From Circinella minor (lineage: Eukaryota; Mucoromycota; Mucoromycetes; Mucorales; Lichtheimiaceae), in contig JAEPRB010000024.1 in assembly GCA_016758965.1 (NCBI GenBank), positions 186,001-250,000 of the forward strand: 64,000 bases of DNA. Reading direction: 5' to 3'. A program made the translations under genes and the position numbers. Below are positions 49,839-61,543 of this stretch, in pieces; the first letter of the stretch is position 1; each line of letters starts with the position of its first letter. The notes under the pieces were generated by a model that was given only the letters and a program-made list of their open reading frames with translations, was not told the origin of the DNA and did not search any database.

Positions 49839-52131
49839 TTATACAGTCGAATGAACACGACCAAGAAGAGACAGCTCTCGATAAGGTTGCTTTGGAGGAG
49901 GATAGGGTCCATTTGTCAACAAGTAAACTATTCGCATAAGAGATTTGGTGACTGGTCTTCGTTCTTTTTCTCGTGTGGTTTTGATGTGTTTTTTTATCGA
50001 GTGTAGGCTGCTATTATAATTAACTTTTATAGGTCTAGCAAAAGCCTCTTCATGTTGATGACGATCTGACGGGGATAATATAGAAGTTGGAGTGGAGGGT
50101 AATGATGAAATTTGTTTTTGTTCTTGTTCTTGGTCTTGGTCGTGTTTTGCCACTGCTATCGTTAGAGGTTCTGTGTTACTAGTCACTAATGCACCACATG
50201 AGGATGCAGCCGTGGTTTCACCATGATCACTTGTATTATTATTACTATTAGAGAGCATTATGGATGAACAAGGCTTGAGCCAAGGATGAAACAAAATGAG
50301 ATCGAGAGATGCACGCGCATTACCCGGAGCTAACATGCGGCGAAGTAAATCTTTTGCATCTGTGTATGTACAAATGTTTTGTTGTTTGATGAGAATTTAG
50401 TTAAGTTTACTTTCTTTGTAACTAGCATGTGATTTAGAAAAATTATGTGAATATATATAAAAAGAAGAAAGAGCCTTACCATCAGACAATTGTTGAGGAA
50501 TACTGAAATCCCCATACATCATCTTGCTAAAAAGCTTACGATCATTCACTGCGTTGAATGGATACTTCCCTACAAGCATTCGGTACAAAATAATCCCCAT
50601 AACCCATACATCTGCTAAACTTTGATTATAGACACCGCATGGAAGTTCAGGGGGAAGATACTGTGAATTTCTATACTTCAAAAAAAAGACATTAGTTGAA
50701 AGAAGTATATTATACGTAATATAGTTTAGAATATATATATTAATAGTACATTACCCACTAAATCGCCAATATTCATCACTAATTTTATTATCATCTTCTG
50801 TGTGTCTCGTAATAATTCGGATTGAACGCACGTTATCATGATCGTCGAACAATATCTCTGTTCGGGCATTTTGATCATGTTTTTGTTGCTTGGATGCTGC
50901 ATTAACAATACGAGCAAGTTTGAGTTGGCATCGGACTTCGTCACCAATTAGCATATCATCATGAGGTGCGTCGGGCATTTCGGTAAACCATGTTGTTGGA
51001 GATTGGTACATGGTATTAGATGAATTAGAAAATACAGAAGAAGATGAAGGTACAGAAAAAGAAGAAGAGGAAACGTCAGAAACTCGTACGCTAGATGGCG
51101 GTGGGTAATGTTCAGTCGAGCTACGTATTATCGATGTATCCAATGTCTCTCCTTCTTCAGGTATCGTATATAAATGTCGTCCTTCAATAACACCGGTTGT
51201 TGCTGATATTGATTGACAACGATATGAATGTGAAAAATTAAAAGATGTAGATGATACAGTTGATAAAGGATCGGTAGTATTATTAGAGATAGTATTATTA
51301 TTAGCAGTGCTAAGCTATAAAAAACAAAAAAGAAAGAAAGAAAGAAAAAAGGTTAATGATTTGAAGTGAAAGTAAGAAAGTGGCGTGAGTAGATGACTCG
51401 GCAAAAAATTAGAACAAAGAAAAGGGGAAATTAAAGAAGAATATATTTCTTTTTCGGTTTTTTTTTTTTTTGGGGGGGGGGGGAGGGAAGATAAAATAAT
51501 CATTTTACTGAACAGGAAACACCGCACCAAATAATCAAGAAATAAATGTTTTGGCATTTACAATATGTTCCCGGTCATGCCGTTGTTAATAGAAAGAATG
51601 CATACAAATATGCACAATCATGTTGGTCTGAGCAGCAGATTTTAGTAATAAAGTATAAAAGCAATACCAAAAAAGAAAAAAAAAAGACTTCTTTTGCTTT
51701 TTTGTTCACATTTGTCCGAAAATAAAGAAGTGATAATAGAAAAACTACTAATATATGTTAATATATACATAATAAAAAGATAGATTACAAACCTTTTCTG
51801 TCAAAGATGTCGAATGCTCAGCACTTGAACTAATGTTATCAATATTATTAATATTATTAATATTATTATTATTATTAAAATTAGCTGTGGTATTGTCATT
51901 AGCTGTTGTACTGGAAGGGGGGGAATCAACAGCTGGTAATGGTGGGAATTCTGGAGATAATGTTCGCCAGTCACGTCCTTTTTTACCAGTGAATTGTTGA
52001 TTACCGTTCTTGGTATTATCATTCTTATTATCATGTTTACACTTTGATAAAATCTTTTGTATGTTATTTCGTAAGCGATTAAAAATGCTGGTACTACGCT
52101 GTTGCTGTTGTTGTCGCTCATGGCGCGGCAT
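49839..52131 (-). CDS. Pseudokinase: kinase C-lobe without catalytic motifs
   Basis: Four exons, 52131-51793, 51314-50755, 50670-50480 and 50359-49839, give 536 residues. The first 200 are Asn/Ser-rich. Then EVRCQLKLARIVNAASKQ and ARTEILFDDHDNVRSIRIIT stand where kinases carry the HRD loop and DFG, but HRD, DFG and the VAIK lysine are absent. No Gly-rich loop or N-lobe is seen. The C-lobe is well preserved: NSQYLPPELPCGVYNQS (APE-like), ADVWVMGIILYRMLVGKYPF (subdomain IX), AKDLLRRMLAPGNARASLDL and HPWLK (subdomain XI). A disordered tail with a basic Pro-rich end follows. It should not transfer phosphate; a scaffold or adaptor role, as in Tribbles-type pseudokinases, is inference. An in-frame ATG at 52161 would add 10 residues. 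Intron 1 (478 nt) holds adjoining T14/G12 homopolymers. Confidence 0.85.
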
Positions 52132-52993
52132 ACTATTATTACTATATGTATTACAAAACAATGACTCGTCGTTATTGTTGAGATATTATATATTGAAATT
52201 GAAAGAATAAATAAAAAACAAAATATTCGTCGTCCTCAGCGGCGGCGGCGGTGGCGTCTCCCCGTTATTATATAAATATTATTAAAACTCGAATATTAAA
52301 ATGTACAGTAATAAGAAGGTCTGTTTAGCGTTGACTGTCTGCACAAAAAAAAGTGTGTACAACAGGAAAGAAGAAGAAGAAGAAGAAGAAGAAGAAATAC
52401 TTTAGACATTTTGATATGGCTCCTATGACTACCATCGTTATATGCAACATGTAGCCATGCGAGACCCATTGACATATATAGAAATTCAACATCAAAGCAG
52501 CGGGTGAACCGGATCTTCTCTTCCTTCCCCCTTTCCGAACCAAAATCTCCTTGTTGTTAACTGAAACTTATTATTGTTGTTATTTGGCTCATCAATCTAC
52601 CTACAACACCTTTTACTACTATTAAGACCGAATTATATAATATGCATGTAAAGTATATTGTATATCACAAGTGCTTTATCCACACATTCACTCTGTTTAC
52701 TAATACAACGAACATGGTGATGAAATATAAATACTTCTTTCTTTTTGATATTACGTAGAAGAAACTAGTCTTCTCCGTTTATTTTACTTTACTTAATTTT
52801 TTATTATTATATTTGCAAAAAAAACAATTATTATAACAATTATTATCATGCTTGTAAAAAAAGAATATACTATTTTTATACATAATAAACAATCAAAAAA
52901 AATATGGAAAATGAAACATTATTATTATTATCTGCTGATTAAAATAATCACAGAAATTATCAGTGATTAATTGATTATTGTTCAGTGGCAAAG

Positions 52994-53025
<32 letters not shown>

Positions 53026-54738
53026 CATCACTGACGTAAATTACTTGATCATAAATAATCTTGGATTTCTATTTTATTTCTTTCTTTCCCCCCTTTTCTT
53101 TATTTTTATTTTTTACTCCTGCATTTTACACTTGTTAAGAAAATGATAGACGTTATTATTATTACTATTACTTTTAAAAATATAAATTGGTTTCTTTATA
53201 GCTTTTTCTTTTTCTTATTTCTCCGTATTTATATTTATTTCCATGCAACTTTAGTAATTGCTCCTTTGAATCAATTGTTTAATAATCAAACAATAATATA
53301 TACGTACGTACATGTGTAAAATATGTTTCAGCTATTCTTAATATTGGAAAAGGTTTATCATTTATTTTTATAATATGAGTTCATAATTATTATATTAATT
53401 ATGATATTTATTAAGTCTTTTCTTGATGACATATTATATATGATAGTCTCAATATCCCTTCATCAGTTGCCATTCAAATATGATACGTATGTAAATATAT
53501 TATTGCGTATTGTTTTCCCTTGTTGTCATAATAATATGTATATATAAATAGTCCATATATTACTTAGCCTTTATTATAGTTAATTATTAATATATGTATC
53601 ACGTCATATCAACTCATTGTTCGAATAAAAAATATGTACTTAGTAACAGAATGAAGAGCACGAACAAAGAACAAAAATAATCTTGTTTTTATACGTACGT
53701 ATGTCAAAAACAAACCTTGTTACAGTACATATGTTTTTTTATTCATATAACATATACATCTGATAAACAATTATTGATAATGATTGATGGATTGTGAAAA
53801 TCATATTTCTCTCCGTTTGCCACTTTTGCCACTTTTGCTTTTTAAAAGACACAACAATCAATGATATTATATTATTTTTGACAAGAAGATAGGTCGACTA
53901 TCTTAAAAAAGGCTAGAACTACATTAAAAAGGGTAATTTTAAATTAATTGACTGGTACGTAGATCTATTCTTGGCATATCATTTCAATTGTTTTATACAC
54001 AGTTAGTTACAAAAAAATTATATATGTCTAGCACTTTTTACCCCTTTTTTTTCTTCCTATATACAATCCTAGATCATGGGACATGAGATTATAACATTAT
54101 ATATACGCCTTGCATATACTTTAAATTCATTGGATAGAAAAAAATCGTAAAATTATGTATTTACAGTATAACATTATGTTGATACTATCTAATTATAAAC
54201 AATAAAAAAAAGATAATAAATAAGGACGAGCTCTTTTTACTTGTTCGATCGACATACTGGTCCCTATTAGAAATATAATTTCATATAATAAGTTCTCCTT
54301 ACATAATATATTACTTTCTTTATGTACGTACTAAGCATCTGTGAACTTCATTTTATTATGATACTGGATCGTTTTTTAGTATCATTATTGGTGTACACCT
54401 ATTATAACCCCGAGTCAGGTCTTTGTCAATGATAACAAGTGATAATTAACAAAAGGGCCATTTATTAAGACAATTTTTCTTCTCCTTAATTCTTTCAAAG
54501 TAGCCAATCTTTTTTATGTTTTGTAATATTCCTTCATTAGCCATTTCTTGAGATATTCCATAGAATTCTGACCAGTTTGTAGCATTCTACGTATAACGTA
54601 TTTTACATACAGTTTATTAGTAGTGATTTTTTTACTAGATTATAGAACAATTAGTACTAGTAGCACTGATTAATAGTAAAACAATGACTATAATATGCTG
54701 TTGTTGTGTGTACATATTAATTTTTAATATATAGAATA
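52132..54738. other. 2.6-kb AT-rich gap
   Basis: A CGG/GCG triplet patch (52240-52256) and a GAA/AAG repeat (52372-52395) lie just upstream of the pseudokinase gene and may belong to its 5' UTR or promoter. Beyond them I see AT-rich text, an A30 tract and no gene. Confidence 0.45.
52994..53023. repeat. A30 homopolymer tract
   Basis: Thirty consecutive A residues, the longest homopolymer in the window. No retroposed coding sequence is recognisable upstream of it on the plus strand, and no flanking direct repeat is obvious. Confidence 0.9.
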
Positions 54739-55464
54739 CCGTCACCGCTCGCTATAACGATATTCGATATAACGATATTTCGATATAACGATAGGGTTTT
54801 GGAGTCCAAAACTGATTAAGCAGAGAAATATCGCTAATTTTATATAATGATACCCGATAGGGTTTCAGCAAAAATATTGGTATATCGAGCGAACAAATAA
54901 TATATTTATATTTCAAAAAAGTAAACAATAGTAGTTGCTGGACATTTTTTGATTTTATTTGTCATGAGTTTAATGATTTGAACATTAAATTTATCTTAAA
55001 CCGTTCCTTATGACAATCCAGCTTTGCTTTTCGTTCACTGTGAAAAGCCAACTTCTCATTTGCTATTTGACATGGCTTTATAAAGAATAAGCAGTTTTTG
55101 GGTCTTAATAAGTACGCGCATTTTTTTCCTATGAGCCATCAGCATTAATTATATGTGATGATCTGGTTCTAATTTAATTAGAACTAATACGAAAAGACAT
55201 ATTTAATAAAAAGAAACTATGCAAGAGAAAAAATAATCATTATATTATTATAGCTTATATACAGTATGAACAATATAATGTTCTAGATCTTTCTTATTTT
55301 TGCAAGACATATCGATACAAATAAGGTCAAGTACATAATATGGATAGGATTTACCCGACCATTATAGCTCAGATCAAGAAGTCGTTATAGCGATACGTAA
55401 TTCGATATACGTAACGATGCTCTTTTGGTCTCACGGGGTATATCGTTATAGCGAGCGGTGACGA
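54739..55464. mobile_element. pogo/Tigger-like miniature element, 726 bp
   Basis: The left end reads CCGTCACCGCTCGCTATAAC and the right end is the inverted copy; from the second base 24 bp match perfectly, and only the outermost base differs. TA flanks both ends (54737-54738 and 55465-55466). Inside the left end the CGATATAACGATA motif is repeated three times, and similar CGTTATAGCG text lies at the right end. A CxGTCACCxCxCGxTATAACG-type terminus with TA target sites is the pattern I associate with pogo/Tigger-type mariner elements. No transposase frame is inside, so it is non-autonomous. Confidence 0.8.
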
Positions 55465-55466
55465 TA

Positions 55467-56527
55467 AATTTTAGGAGCTACATTCTATACGAATCTTTAT
55501 TGAAACGTAATACAGTATGGGAGAAGTATTAATAAGCTATTTGTAATTTAATATAATGTAAGTGTACCGTTAGGCTTTTTTTTATTAGTAATAATAGTCA
55601 TTTTTCTATCTTATCACTTCAAAATATCTTTTATTTTTTCTTAAAGCGTAGCATAATAGGGAGGACTATTTAATAGTATTTGTAGTATCATTAATGATTA
55701 GGATAATACCAAGGAGACACTTGTCAGGTTATTAAAGTTTTGTTGATTTTCCTTAGCATGTAGCATAACCTCTATATTTGATCTACTTTAACAATATAAT
55801 AAATTTAACAAAACTTGACTTTTCTAAATCAATGCATCCATTTAGCAAGTATGATGTAGCACGTGTCACTTGTCAAAATGTGATTTACTCCTCTTCTTGT
55901 CAACAAATGTCATCACTTTTAATTCTCCATTGCATGAATCTGCTTAATATGTAGCAAAAGACGATATTGACATATTTAATCTAGACATTGCTGCATAAAC
56001 TGTTAAATGGTAATTTACAGTGACATAAAATCAAGAGAGAGACTATAGATTCGTAATAGACACAACAATATTATATCCATGGAATATAACTAGGGAAATA
56101 CTACGTCGATATGTAATAATAGAATATACATGTTTTAAAGTACCATTTGGTATGAATTTAATACACAAAAGCAATCATTATCATTTTGTACTTGTAGTGA
56201 AATATAAAATTAGTTGTTCGGTCAGATTGTATGTATTCTTAAGAATAGTTATTCGTCGTTCATATCAAAATATTCTTCGTAAAGATGCACACCAGTTAAC
56301 ACAAAGTTTATCATCTTTACCGAAATTATTTCTTTTACGTATTAAAAAATGTCATCATTAAAAAAGTACAAACTTATTCATTATATGTTTTGATATTGAT
56401 AATAATAACAATAATATACCATAAAACTTTATATACTTTTTGTTTCTTTTTTTTATACAAATTATCTACATGATTTCTTTGAAGGTTGGGAAAGCATAGA
56501 AGGGGAGTGGGGAAGGAGAATCTTTTA
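55467..56527. other. Gap downstream of ZNHIT2
   Basis: This 1.1-kb AT-rich stretch has no supported gene. The plus-strand frame at 56152-56361 has no domain and ends in AT-rich text. Confidence 0.4.
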
Positions 56528-57891
56528 CTATAATACATCGGTAATTTTGGGTTTGTTCTGTTTTTGTTGCATTTCTATAGCCTGTTCTGCTATTTTGCGT
56601 TGACGATCAAAAGCTTGCTCTTCTAACAATAACCGTTCTCTTTCAGCCATCGCCAATAATTTCATCCGCTCCAAACCATGATTTTTAGAAATATAAACAG
56701 CGTATGCCAAATAAAAATATGCTTTCCGTGCTGCCAAGAAACAGGACTTTCTAGTTGTCTTGTCGACTTTCTTGGTACCTGCCTCAAGTAATTTCCAAAG
56801 ATCACCTATCGCTCGTATCAATGCGTCTTGTTTTTCCAAAACTAATAAGGAATCATCTAAAAGCACAAGCATTAAACTCGTCCGTCTACTCATATTGTTA
56901 CTTGTTGAATCCTCTTCCTCATAATCCAATATATCATTCACAAGATCGTAAAGTACTTCTGTTGGGTTTCCATACGCATATCCAGATGTGGATGAAAAAA
57001 GAGTAGATTTGGACAATTTCGATACCACGGAAAGAGTATCCTTGACCTCTTCACGTATATCACCAAGGAAATGTCGCATCACATAACAATATACCATCGT
57101 AGTATGCATCAAACTCCATATCAAATCAGATTCAAGTCCCGGTGGCGATTTTGGTTTCATCATGGCTTCAAGATCAGGTAAGGGAGTTGGTAATTTAGGC
57201 ATAACACTTCTTTCTTCTTCTTCGTGATCTTCATCTTGCAGTATTATTTTGACTTTTTTGTTAAATCCATTATTTTCTTCTTTCCACCATGGATGATATT
57301 CTGGTAAGGGTATGTTGCTATCGTCGCCATTTTCATGGTGATGTTGTAATAATGATTCAAATTCTTTACGCTCTTCTTCCGATAATAAAGCCCATATGGC
57401 ATCTTCATCTGCGTTATCGAGATCAATATTCGCAAAACGTTCATGTAAATCATCCACATCTTCTTCTTCGTCTTCGTCTTCGTCAGTGCCTGATTTTGTT
57501 GCTTGTTGGTCATTTTCAGCTTCAAAACGTCGTAATAACTGCAACATATTCTGTTTATCTTCTTCACTTGTTCCACGCGATCGAATCTCTTCAGTAATAC
57601 TGTCTTTGTAAAATGATTCTGTACAATCAGCATGTTGTATATCCTTATAACAGCCTAGAGAACAGTAACGTAGATTACAACGTGGGCAAACATAGTTGGC
57701 AAATTGTTTTTGACAACTAGCATAAAAAAAAAGGAAGGTTATTACGATCGCGATCGTCTATAATTATTGTTATTGTTGTTATAAGTCATACAAGCTAATA
57801 AGTATACTTACATATTACAGAGGGATTGATCATTGGTCTGTAATTCCTCTTCATTAGAATCATCGCCATCAATAATGCGAATAGTTGGCAT
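56528..57891 (-). CDS. ZNHIT2: Zinc finger HIT domain-containing protein 2
   Basis: Two exons, 57891-57812 and 57716-56528, give 422 residues. The HIT zinc finger spans residues 25-58: CNICQKQFANYVCPRCNLRY, then CSLGCYKDIQHADC; likely ligands are C25, C28, C37, C40, C45, C49, H55 and C58. The first Cys pair is completed only by splicing. An acidic stretch (DEDEDEEEDVDDLHERF) and the family motif EYHPWWKEE follow. The C-terminal part is helical (KPKSPPGLESDLIWSLMHTT). Known role: ZNHIT2 links the R2TP/RUVBL1-RUVBL2 chaperone machinery to U5 snRNP and RNA polymerase assembly. It is divergent from an SR splicing factor 197 bp away. Confidence 0.93.
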
Positions 57892-58088
57892 ATTTCTCTA
57901 CTTGTGTTGCCAGGAGCAGAGAGAAACTTTAAATATATATGCACGGAATAAGAATTCCAAAGTGATAGAAAGAAAAAAAAGCTTATTCGGAGTTCTAGTT
58001 TAGTCCATTTAAAATCGATGGCTACGCCAAAAACTGCGGTTCGATTTCTTCCTTACATTTTTTTTTGTTAAAACTAAAGATATTAGCA
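57892..58088. promoter_or_regulatory. Shared divergent promoter, ZNHIT2 / SR protein
   Basis: Only 197 bp separate the two start codons, so both promoters must overlap or share elements. A TATATATG-like box lies near 57933-57940. Confidence 0.5.
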
Positions 58089-58868
58089 ATGAAAACGACA
58101 TTATTTGTAGCTGGTTTCGGTTCGCGAACGCGCGCTCGTGATCTTGCCTATGAATTTGAAAGGTAGATTGAATATATTTTCATTCAAAAGAAGGAGGAAT
58201 AATAAAAGAGGAGAACTGGACATATTTACTGATTCATAAAAAATTAAATTGAAACACACTTGAATATAGATATGGTCGACTCGTACGTTGCGACATTCCT
58301 GCACCAAAAAGTTATTCATCCAAGCCATATGCATTCGTTGAATTTGAGGATACTCGTGATGCAGAAGATGCTTTCAACGAAATGCATGGTAGACGCGTTG
58401 ATGGATATACAATCAGTGTCCAGGTAAGTTTTTTTTTGTTAAATAGCTACAGGGACCTGAAGTAATGAAAAAAAAAAGCAATGTGTATTTAAAAGGAGGG
58501 GGGCTGTGCGTGAGGAAGGCGTCACCAAGGTGAATTCGTTTTGGTTTCTTTATTGTTGCTTTTGTTAATGCTCTCAAAAAATAAATAAATAAATCTAGTG
58601 GGCTAGAAATGCACCCAGACAATCTTGGCGTTATGATCGTTCTCCTCGTCAACCTTCTTATCGTGGTAGAAGTTATAGTCGTTCCCGTAGTCCACCCCCA
58701 CGTCGTGGTCGGTCACCTTCTCCTCGTCCTTACCGTTCCCCTCCACGATACCAATCGCGTTCTCGTTCTCCACCGCTCAGACGTAGTGAATCTGCTCGAT
58801 CGCGCTCACCAGTTCCCCGTCCTGAATCCCTATCTCTTTCACCAAGACCCTCTTCACCTCCAAGTTAA
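58089..58868 (+). CDS. Serine/arginine-rich splicing factor
   Basis: Three exons, 58089-58162, 58270-58423 and 58599-58868, give 165 residues. A single RRM covers about residues 3-78: [10 protein letters not shown] (RNP2), [22 protein letters not shown] (RNP1), [20 protein letters not shown]. The C-terminal half is an RS domain, with [20 protein letters not shown] and many SP/RS/SPR dipeptides. The layout is that of SRSF3/SRSF7- or Srp1-type factors that bind exonic enhancers and are phosphorylated by SRPK/CLK kinases. Which orthologue it is cannot be decided. The abundance of short introns in this genome makes a role in splicing fitting but adds no evidence. The start ATG precedes the first RRM strand by two codons. 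Confidence 0.92.
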
Positions 58869-59419
58869 AAAAAAAGTAAGGTGATTGCGCACGGTTCATT
58901 ACAAACATAAAAACCAATAATTACTAGTATAAAAAAAACAAGACAAAAAAATGAAAGGAAAAAGGATTTGTATAGGATGTAGTGTATATAAGTAACATGT
59001 TTCATGGTGTGGAAATTATATACACACCCCCTCTTTTATAACCTTTTTTATATTATATTCTGGTAGTCTTCTTTTTTTATCGGGACAACGGAATTGAATA
59101 GTTAAAACAAAAAATCAGAATACCATCATCATCATCATATACATACATTCACACAAAATATCATCTTGTACGGCCCACATACAAAGAAAAACCATTAAAA
59201 AACGAACTTTTTTCTATATACACACTTTATATACAACCTTATTTTCTTCTATTATTTCCTCTTTTCCTGTCAACTCTTTTAACGATATTATCGAACGAAT
59301 AACGAAAAATGAACAACCAGTCTTTTTTACTCACAGACATATATATGTATATATTATTACAAAAATGGTCCGTTTTACTATATATTTATATATTATACAA
59401 AACTATCATTACACGCTTT
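58869..59419. other. Convergent 3' region
   Basis: This 551-bp AT-rich stretch lies between convergent stop codons, with an ATC repeat near 59125-59138. No gene is seen. Confidence 0.5.
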
Positions 59420-61116
59420 CTATAACTTGGCAACAGTATCGATAACAGGGGAAGCAAGGACTCGGTTTACGATCTTTGCGATATGGGGTGCTTGTTTTTT
59501 TAAAAAAAGAAAAAAAAACATACATGTTAGTAAAAGGTTATGTTATGAATTTATGTTACTATTCTCTTTTTGTTGTTGTTGTTGTTGTTGTTGTAAGGTA
59601 ATGTAATATAGATATAGGTAGATACGTGTGCATAAATATATGGAAATTAGCTTACCCATTCCCTTTGGATTTTCGTTTGGTACCATATGAGTACCTTCTA
59701 TATGCTCAACTGTGATTAATGGGGACTTGCTGGTAATGTCAGTGACGTGTTCCGGTAATAAGCTATATATTTATTATTTTTGGATGAATTGTTAATTATC
59801 AGTTAAGATTGATAAATGTCAAAGTAAAATTATATAACTCACAAAGGTGATCCAAAAGCGTAAATCATATGGACTGGAATGGAGAGTGTTGGAAGGGAGC
59901 GATAACCTGTTGTTCGTGCATAAGATTGGATATCAAAGAGGTGCTAGATATGATAGAGTAAATATAATAAGTCAATGTTATCGCTTAGATTCATCATTTT
60001 CACAAATATTCATATCAACAATATTTAAATAACTTACAAACTCTTGGGTTTTGGGACATTTTAGTGTATATTTCCCATCAGGAGTTTCATACATGCCATA
60101 ATCGATATAAAGATTCAGTACTTCTGGATCAAACTTTTTCCAAAATGGACGTGGTGAAAGTTTTTGAAAGCATTCTTCGCTGCATTATAATTTATACATC
60201 CAATAATTAGTATATATAGGCCTTTTCTCTCTATTTAATACATTTATACATCTCACGCAAACTCCCCTACCCTCGCTTTATGATTAAGACCAAGAAAAAT
60301 GTACCGATTAGCCCAAGTATCTCTACGATTCTTGGATGACATAGTAGGATATTGTGCACGTATTTCCACATCATCAATATTACCACCAATGACTGGCTCA
60401 ATCAAGCATAATCCATCAAAAGTTTTAGGGAAGAAGAATTCGCATACAAGCCTATTATTATAGATTATGTTGGAAATATGTAATAGAACAGGAAAGAAGA
60501 AAGCACAAAAGTGATCAGATTGTTTATCCATGTATCTCTTTTAATATTTTCTCTTGTATTAGGTATACCTACATTGAAGTAGCACCAAAACTATGTCCCA
60601 CACCAATGAACTTATCATAACCAATATTTAATTCGAATGTATCAATAACTTGTTTGGTATCCATCACATTATCGAACCAATTGTCTATTTTTTTTTTATA
60701 AGCAAAAATAATTTAATTTCACAAAAGTTAGACTTTTTTTTTCTCCTTCATCCTCCCGTGGGGTAATAATAGAATAAACTAATATCGAAAAAAAAAAGCT
60801 TACAACGATCAAGAAAAGTTCCGTCGTTAAGTCTTGCAGAGTCACCATGGTTACGTGCTTCCCAGGCAACAAACTCAATATCAATGGTATCAAAATGAGA
60901 TTGACTTCTCAAGTGATTCAAAAAGTGCCTCATGAGAGGATGAAGTGTTTCTTTATTAAAACCGTTCGAGTGTGACCACAAAAATGCATATTTTTGTGTT
61001 GTAGCCTTTGGAGCGGGGAACACATGCTTTTCAACAGCAAGCTTTTGTACTTTATAACCGTGAGTAGCTTGGTGAACTGGAATTACTCTAGATAATGTAG
61101 GAATGAGTCGTGGCAT
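59420..61116 (-). CDS. Alpha/beta hydrolase, Lpx1-like, with C-terminal AKL
   Basis: Seven exons, 61116-60804, 60684-60573, 60451-60257, 60179-60038, 59943-59843, 59762-59656 and 59490-59420, give 346 residues. The N-terminal strands include FLWSHSNGFNKETLHPLMRH and EFVAWEARNHGDSARLNDGT, where the HSNG and RNHGDS turns typify the family. GVGHSFGATSM holds the nucleophile elbow (Ser136), and IEGTHMVPNENP supplies the likely catalytic His. The protein ends DTVAKL; AKL fits the peroxisomal PTS1 consensus. Yeast Lpx1, a peroxisomal lipase of similar make-up, ends QKL. Substrate unknown; lipid ester hydrolysis in peroxisomes is inference. The donor of exon 3 is chosen so that GC|C completes Ala in VGEFAEECFQ; an earlier GTAGGG donor would break the frame. 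Confidence 0.9.
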
Positions 61117-61543
61117 GATGTGTTTATTTTCTTTGAGATCAAAAGACAGGTTAATGAAAGAAAAAAGGGAGGAAAAACCTTACTCATCTTTTATTTCATA
61201 TGTGAAAGATGATCGCGTAAAACAATTCATCCGGTCGATATTAAATTCTCACGTAATTTTAAACATTTAATCTTTTGAAGTTTCCCAGCAATCAGTTGCT
61301 TTAGAAGTTGAATAATGCATATATAATTATGAAGATAAAAATAATAATAAAAATACAGAAATATAATAATACTAATGATAATAATGATAATAGTGATAAA
61401 GTAATGATATGAAGAGAATGAAGAGATGAAGATACTGGATATGCAAATATTATAAATAATATAATAAAATATAATGGAGGATTGAATGTCATTTAAAGGT
61501 TGGGTAAAACAAATAAATATCTATAATAATAAAACGAACTTCA
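61117..61543. other. Intergenic region between tandem genes
   Basis: This 427-bp stretch holds the hydrolase promoter and the arrestin 3' end, with an ATA/ATG-type AT-rich repeat at 61320-61400. No gene is seen. Confidence 0.5.

Noticed and set aside
50641..50680. Acceptor at GAAG|TATAGAAATTC for pseudokinase exon 3
   Set aside because: It breaks the frame after the phase-2 donor at 50755; the acceptor five bases on (TATAG|AAATTC) keeps the frame.
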